A stretch of 64,000 nucleotides of DNA, taken from positions 496,001 to 560,000 of the forward strand of contig CAZSSH010000010.1 in the NCBI GenBank assembly GCA_964609825.1. The letters run 5' to 3'. The number at the start of each line of letters is the position of its first letter. Positions within the stretch are counted from its first letter, which is position 1. Source of the DNA: CAZSSH01 sp964609825 (lineage in GTDB: Bacteria; Verrucomicrobiota; Lentisphaeria; Victivallales; Victivallaceae). A model generated the notes under the pieces. The model searched no databases, had not been told where the DNA came from, and saw only the letters and a program-made list of their open reading frames with translations. The position numbers were made by a program, and so were the translations under genes. Shown in pieces: positions 61,664 through 64,000 of the stretch.

Positions 61664-64000
61664 ATGGCGAATTTGATCGATTTAAGCGGCGTTTGGCAAC
61701 TGCACGGTTCCGAATGGGAAGAAAACAAAACCATCAACGCCGCCCTGCCGGGCGACAATTACAGCGCATTGCTGGAAAACAAACTCATTCCCGACCCCTA
61801 CTATGGGCGCAACGAGCTTTTGATCCAGGAGTTCCGCAAGCAGGACTGGGAGTTCACCCGCGAGTTTGAGCTCAGTGCCGCCGATCTCAAGTTTGAGAGC
61901 ATTTACCTCAATGTCGAGATGCTTGACACCTTTGCCGCTATTTATATCAACGACAAAAAAGTGCTCTCCTCTGACAATATGTTTCGCCGGTTCCGGCCGG
62001 AAGTCAAAAAATACCTCGTCGCCGGCAAAAACACCATTGCCATTTACATCAAAGCCGTGGAGGCCGAAGCGGCCAAAGTTGCCCAAAATCTGGTGATTGA
62101 CGCTCCGATGAGCCCCTGCAGTTTGGTGTCCAACCTCAATTTGGTCCGCAAAGTGCACTGCCACGGCGGCTGGGACTGGGGTATCACGATGGCGATTTGC
62201 GGCTGCTATGTCCCCCTCACCTTGCACGGTGTCAACCAAGCCCGCATTGATTATGTGTATACTTCGCAAAAACACGAAAAGAATCTGTGCACCGTCACCG
62301 CCTTTGCTGAAGTTTATGCGATTGACAATTGCCGCAATGCAATCACGTTTGAGTTTAACGGCGAGAGCAAAACCGTCAACGCCAATTTAAAGGCCGGCAA
62401 CAATGTGGTCAAGGCCGTATTTGAAGTCAAGAAGCCCAAGCTCTGGTGGCCCAACGGCTACGGCGAGCAGCCGCTCTACGCTCTCACCGTCGCCAACAGC
62501 GACGAAAAAGTGACGAAACAAATCGGTTTGCGCACGATTGAGGTAATCAACCAAAAAGACGAGTACGGCATCTCCATGTATTTCCGGGTCAACGGCGAAG
62601 ACATTTTTGCCAAGGGCGCCGACTGGATTCCGTGCGACGCGTTTGCCAACCGCCAGACCCCCGAGGCAATGGCCGACTTGATCGAGTCCTCCCGTTTGGC
62701 CAATATGAATATGCTCCGGGTGTGGGGCGGCGGTCAGTACGAGTTTGACGCGTTTTACGAAATTTGCGACCAAAAAGGGATTATGATTTGGCAGGATATG
62801 ATGTTCTCCTGCTCCTTGTATCCGTCGCACGAAGCTTTTATTGAGAGCGTGGTTGCCGAAACCGAGTTTCAGGTCAAACGTTTGCGTCATCATGCCTGTA
62901 TCGCGATTTGGTGCGGCGACAATGAAGTCATCGGCGCAACCAAGTGGTACAACAAAGAAAAATCGACCCTCTATCTCATCAACTACGACCGGCTCAACCG
63001 GGAAATGTGGAAGACGATTGAGAAGTGCGACCCCGAGCGGATGTTTTGGCCGAGCTCGCCCTGCGGCGGCCCCAACAACTTCAATGACGGCTGGCACGAC
63101 GACTCCTGCGGCGACATGCACTACTGGGAAGTGTGGCACGGTGCCAAGGATTTCAACGCCTATTATGATGTCAAGCCGCGTTTCTGCTCCGAGTTCGGCT
63201 ACCAGTCTTTCCCGTCGCTGGAAACAGTCAAAACTTTTTGCCCGACCGAGGAGTTCAACGTATTTTCCCCGATCATGGATCACCACCAAAAATGTCACAA
63301 AGGCAATGCGCCGATCATCGGCATGTTCGGCAAATATTTCCGCATGCCCGAGTCGTTCGCCGACTTCTTGTACTTGAGCCAGACCCAGCAGGCGCTGGCG
63401 ATCAAAACCGGCGTCGAATTTTGGCGCACATTGAAACCGCGCTGCATGGGTACTTTGTTTTGGCAACTCAACGACAATTGGCCGGTGGCCTCTTGGGCGA
63501 GCATCGAGTATGGCGGCAAATGGAAACAATTGCAGTACCACTCCAAGCGCTTTTATGCGCCGGTGATGAGCACCATATTCCGCAACAGCGACAAAGAGCT
63601 TTGCTTGTACACGGTGAGCGATCTGCTGGACAAGTGCGCGGCCAAGGTCGAAGTTTCGCTCTATGATTTCAGCGGCAAACTCCTCAAAAAATTGGAATAC
63701 AAGAGCAACCTCAAGGCCAATGAGAGCAAGTGCATCCGCGTCTTTAAGGACGGCGACTTTGACAATGCCGACGAGAGCAAAGTTTTTGTCGATATCCAGA
63801 CCTCGGTGATTGCGGCAAGCGGCAAAACCTACACTCACGGCAACACTTATTTCTTTAAGCCCTTTAAGAGTTGCGACATTGAGACCTCCAAGGTCAAAGC
63901 CAAAGCCAAACAGGAAAACGGCAAATTTGTGGTCGAGCTCTCGACCGACAAACCGGCCTTTTTCGTTGTGCTGGACACTCCCGGTATCGCCGGTATTTTC
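61664..64000 (+). CDS. GH2 beta-mannosidase, 3' truncated by window edge
   Basis: The frame is open from the ATG at 61664 to the window end (779 codons), so the C-terminus is missing. No signal peptide. The N-terminal sugar-binding domain (LSGVWQLHG, then LPGDNYSALL) and the GGWDWG motif at about residue 170 are typical of beta-mannosidases. The barrel has RVWGGGQYE, acid/base Glu421 in CGDNE and nucleophile Glu510 in SEFGYQS, followed by FWQLNDNWPVASW. It should hydrolyse terminal beta-mannose from oligosaccharides, for example from N-glycan cores or mannans, in the cytoplasm. Confidence 0.92.
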   Translation, partial: MANLIDLSGVWQLHGSEWEENKTINAALPGDNYSALLENKLIPDPYYGRNELLIQEFRKQDWEFTREFELSAADLKFESIYLNVEMLDTFAAIYINDKKVLSSDNMFRRFRPEVKKYLVAGKNTIAIYIKAVEAEAAKVAQNLVIDAPMSPCSLVSNLNLVRKVHCHGGWDWGITMAICGCYVPLTLHGVNQARIDYVYTSQKHEKNLCTVTAFAEVYAIDNCRNAITFEFNGESKTVNANLKAGNNVVKAVFEVKKPKLWWPNGYGEQPLYALTVANSDEKVTKQIGLRTIEVINQKDEYGISMYFRVNGEDIFAKGADWIPCDAFANRQTPEAMADLIESSRLANMNMLRVWGGGQYEFDAFYEICDQKGIMIWQDMMFSCSLYPSHEAFIESVVAETEFQVKRLRHHACIAIWCGDNEVIGATKWYNKEKSTLYLINYDRLNREMWKTIEKCDPERMFWPSSPCGGPNNFNDGWHDDSCGDMHYWEVWHGAKDFNAYYDVKPRFCSEFGYQSFPSLETVKTFCPTEEFNVFSPIMDHHQKCHKGNAPIIGMFGKYFRMPESFADFLYLSQTQQALAIKTGVEFWRTLKPRCMGTLFWQLNDNWPVASWASIEYGGKWKQLQYHSKRFYAPVMSTIFRNSDKELCLYTVSDLLDKCAAKVEVSLYDFSGKLLKKLEYKSNLKANESKCIRVFKDGDFDNADESKVFVDIQTSVIAASGKTYTHGNTYFFKPFKSCDIETSKVKAKAKQENGKFVVELSTDKPAFFVVLDTPGIAGIF

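Noticed and set aside
62387..63838. A 483-codon open frame on the minus strand opposite the beta-mannosidase
   Set aside because: Antisense to an enzyme with intact catalytic motifs; no Shine-Dalgarno or motif of its own.
1..64000. tRNA, rRNA, CRISPR arrays, insertion sequences, prophage
   Set aside because: No cloverleaf-like stretch, no regular repeat-spacer array, no transposase or integrase motif was seen in the intergenic spaces or reading frames. A tRNA or CRISPR scan would settle it.

Overview
The window reads as a chromosome segment of a fermentative, Gram-negative-type bacterium with about 50% GC, most probably from the PVC superphylum and plausibly a Lentisphaerota (Victivallales-like) gut organism. 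This is inferred from the mix of content: many glycoside hydrolases (GH78-like, two GH2 enzymes, a clan GH-A enzyme, a CE7 esterase), AraC regulators, a URO-D-family protein, a eukaryote-type (GH13_8-like) glycogen branching enzyme, an NADH-dependent [FeFe] hydrogenase, an LpxL-type acyltransferase, and putative ornithine-lipid genes. No rRNA, tRNA, IS element or CRISPR array was seen, so the placement is not proven.

Layout. 1-2.5 kb: glycogen synthesis (3' end of glycogen synthase, then glgB). 2.5-4.6 kb: URO-D-family protein with a divergent AraC regulator. 4.6-12.6 kb: mostly minus-strand genes of unknown function, an MFS sugar transporter, a UPF0718/ArsP-type permease and a GNAT acetyltransferase. 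12.7-15.1 kb: GH78-like rhamnosidase. 15.2-21 kb: a glycerol-3-phosphate module (HAD phosphatase, GlpA-like dehydrogenase with a BFD [2Fe-2S] domain, a second flavoprotein, DUF1667) behind a strong promoter that carries a 10-bp perfect inverted repeat. It faces a glycerol facilitator and a CobW-type GTPase. 21-27 kb: lipid A acyltransferase, CE7 esterase, secreted GH-A enzyme. 27-32 kb: TSCPD protein, two tandem one-TM proteins, AraC regulator, and a lipoprotein/Ig/Na-phosphate symporter/PhoU fusion. 32.6-36.1 kb: olsB-olsA-like genes, a degenerate CobS-like membrane protein and an FAD oxidoreductase, followed by an HU/IHF gene. 36.7-42.7 kb: type I secretion adaptor and ABC exporter with two tandem C39-like domains, plus a DUF349 coiled-coil protein. 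42.8-48.7 kb: fpg, a 1396-aa secreted protein of unknown family, and a secreted esterase. 48.7-54.8 kb: rhomboid protease and rex-hydC-hydB-hydA. 54.9-60.5 kb: mutT, beta-glucuronidase, SDR, an orphan DppC-type permease, mnmG. 60.5-64 kb: an AT-rich non-coding stretch, a small secreted protein, and the start of a GH2 beta-mannosidase that runs off the end.

How it fits together. Secreted and cytoplasmic glycosidases release sugars (rhamnose, glucuronate, mannose and others), which transporters import. Surplus carbon can go to glycogen. Glycerol and glycerol-3-phosphate enter through the facilitator and the GlpA-like dehydrogenase. NADH is re-oxidised by the Rex-controlled hydrogenase.

Terminators and sigma-70-type promoters are read by eye. 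Start codons were moved from the longest frame wherever a Shine-Dalgarno sequence or promoter position decided it. The most unusual observations are the degenerate CobS-like protein beside olsBA, the lipoprotein-Ig-NptA-PhoU fusion, the ABC exporter with duplicated C39-like domains, and the 1396-aa secreted protein.
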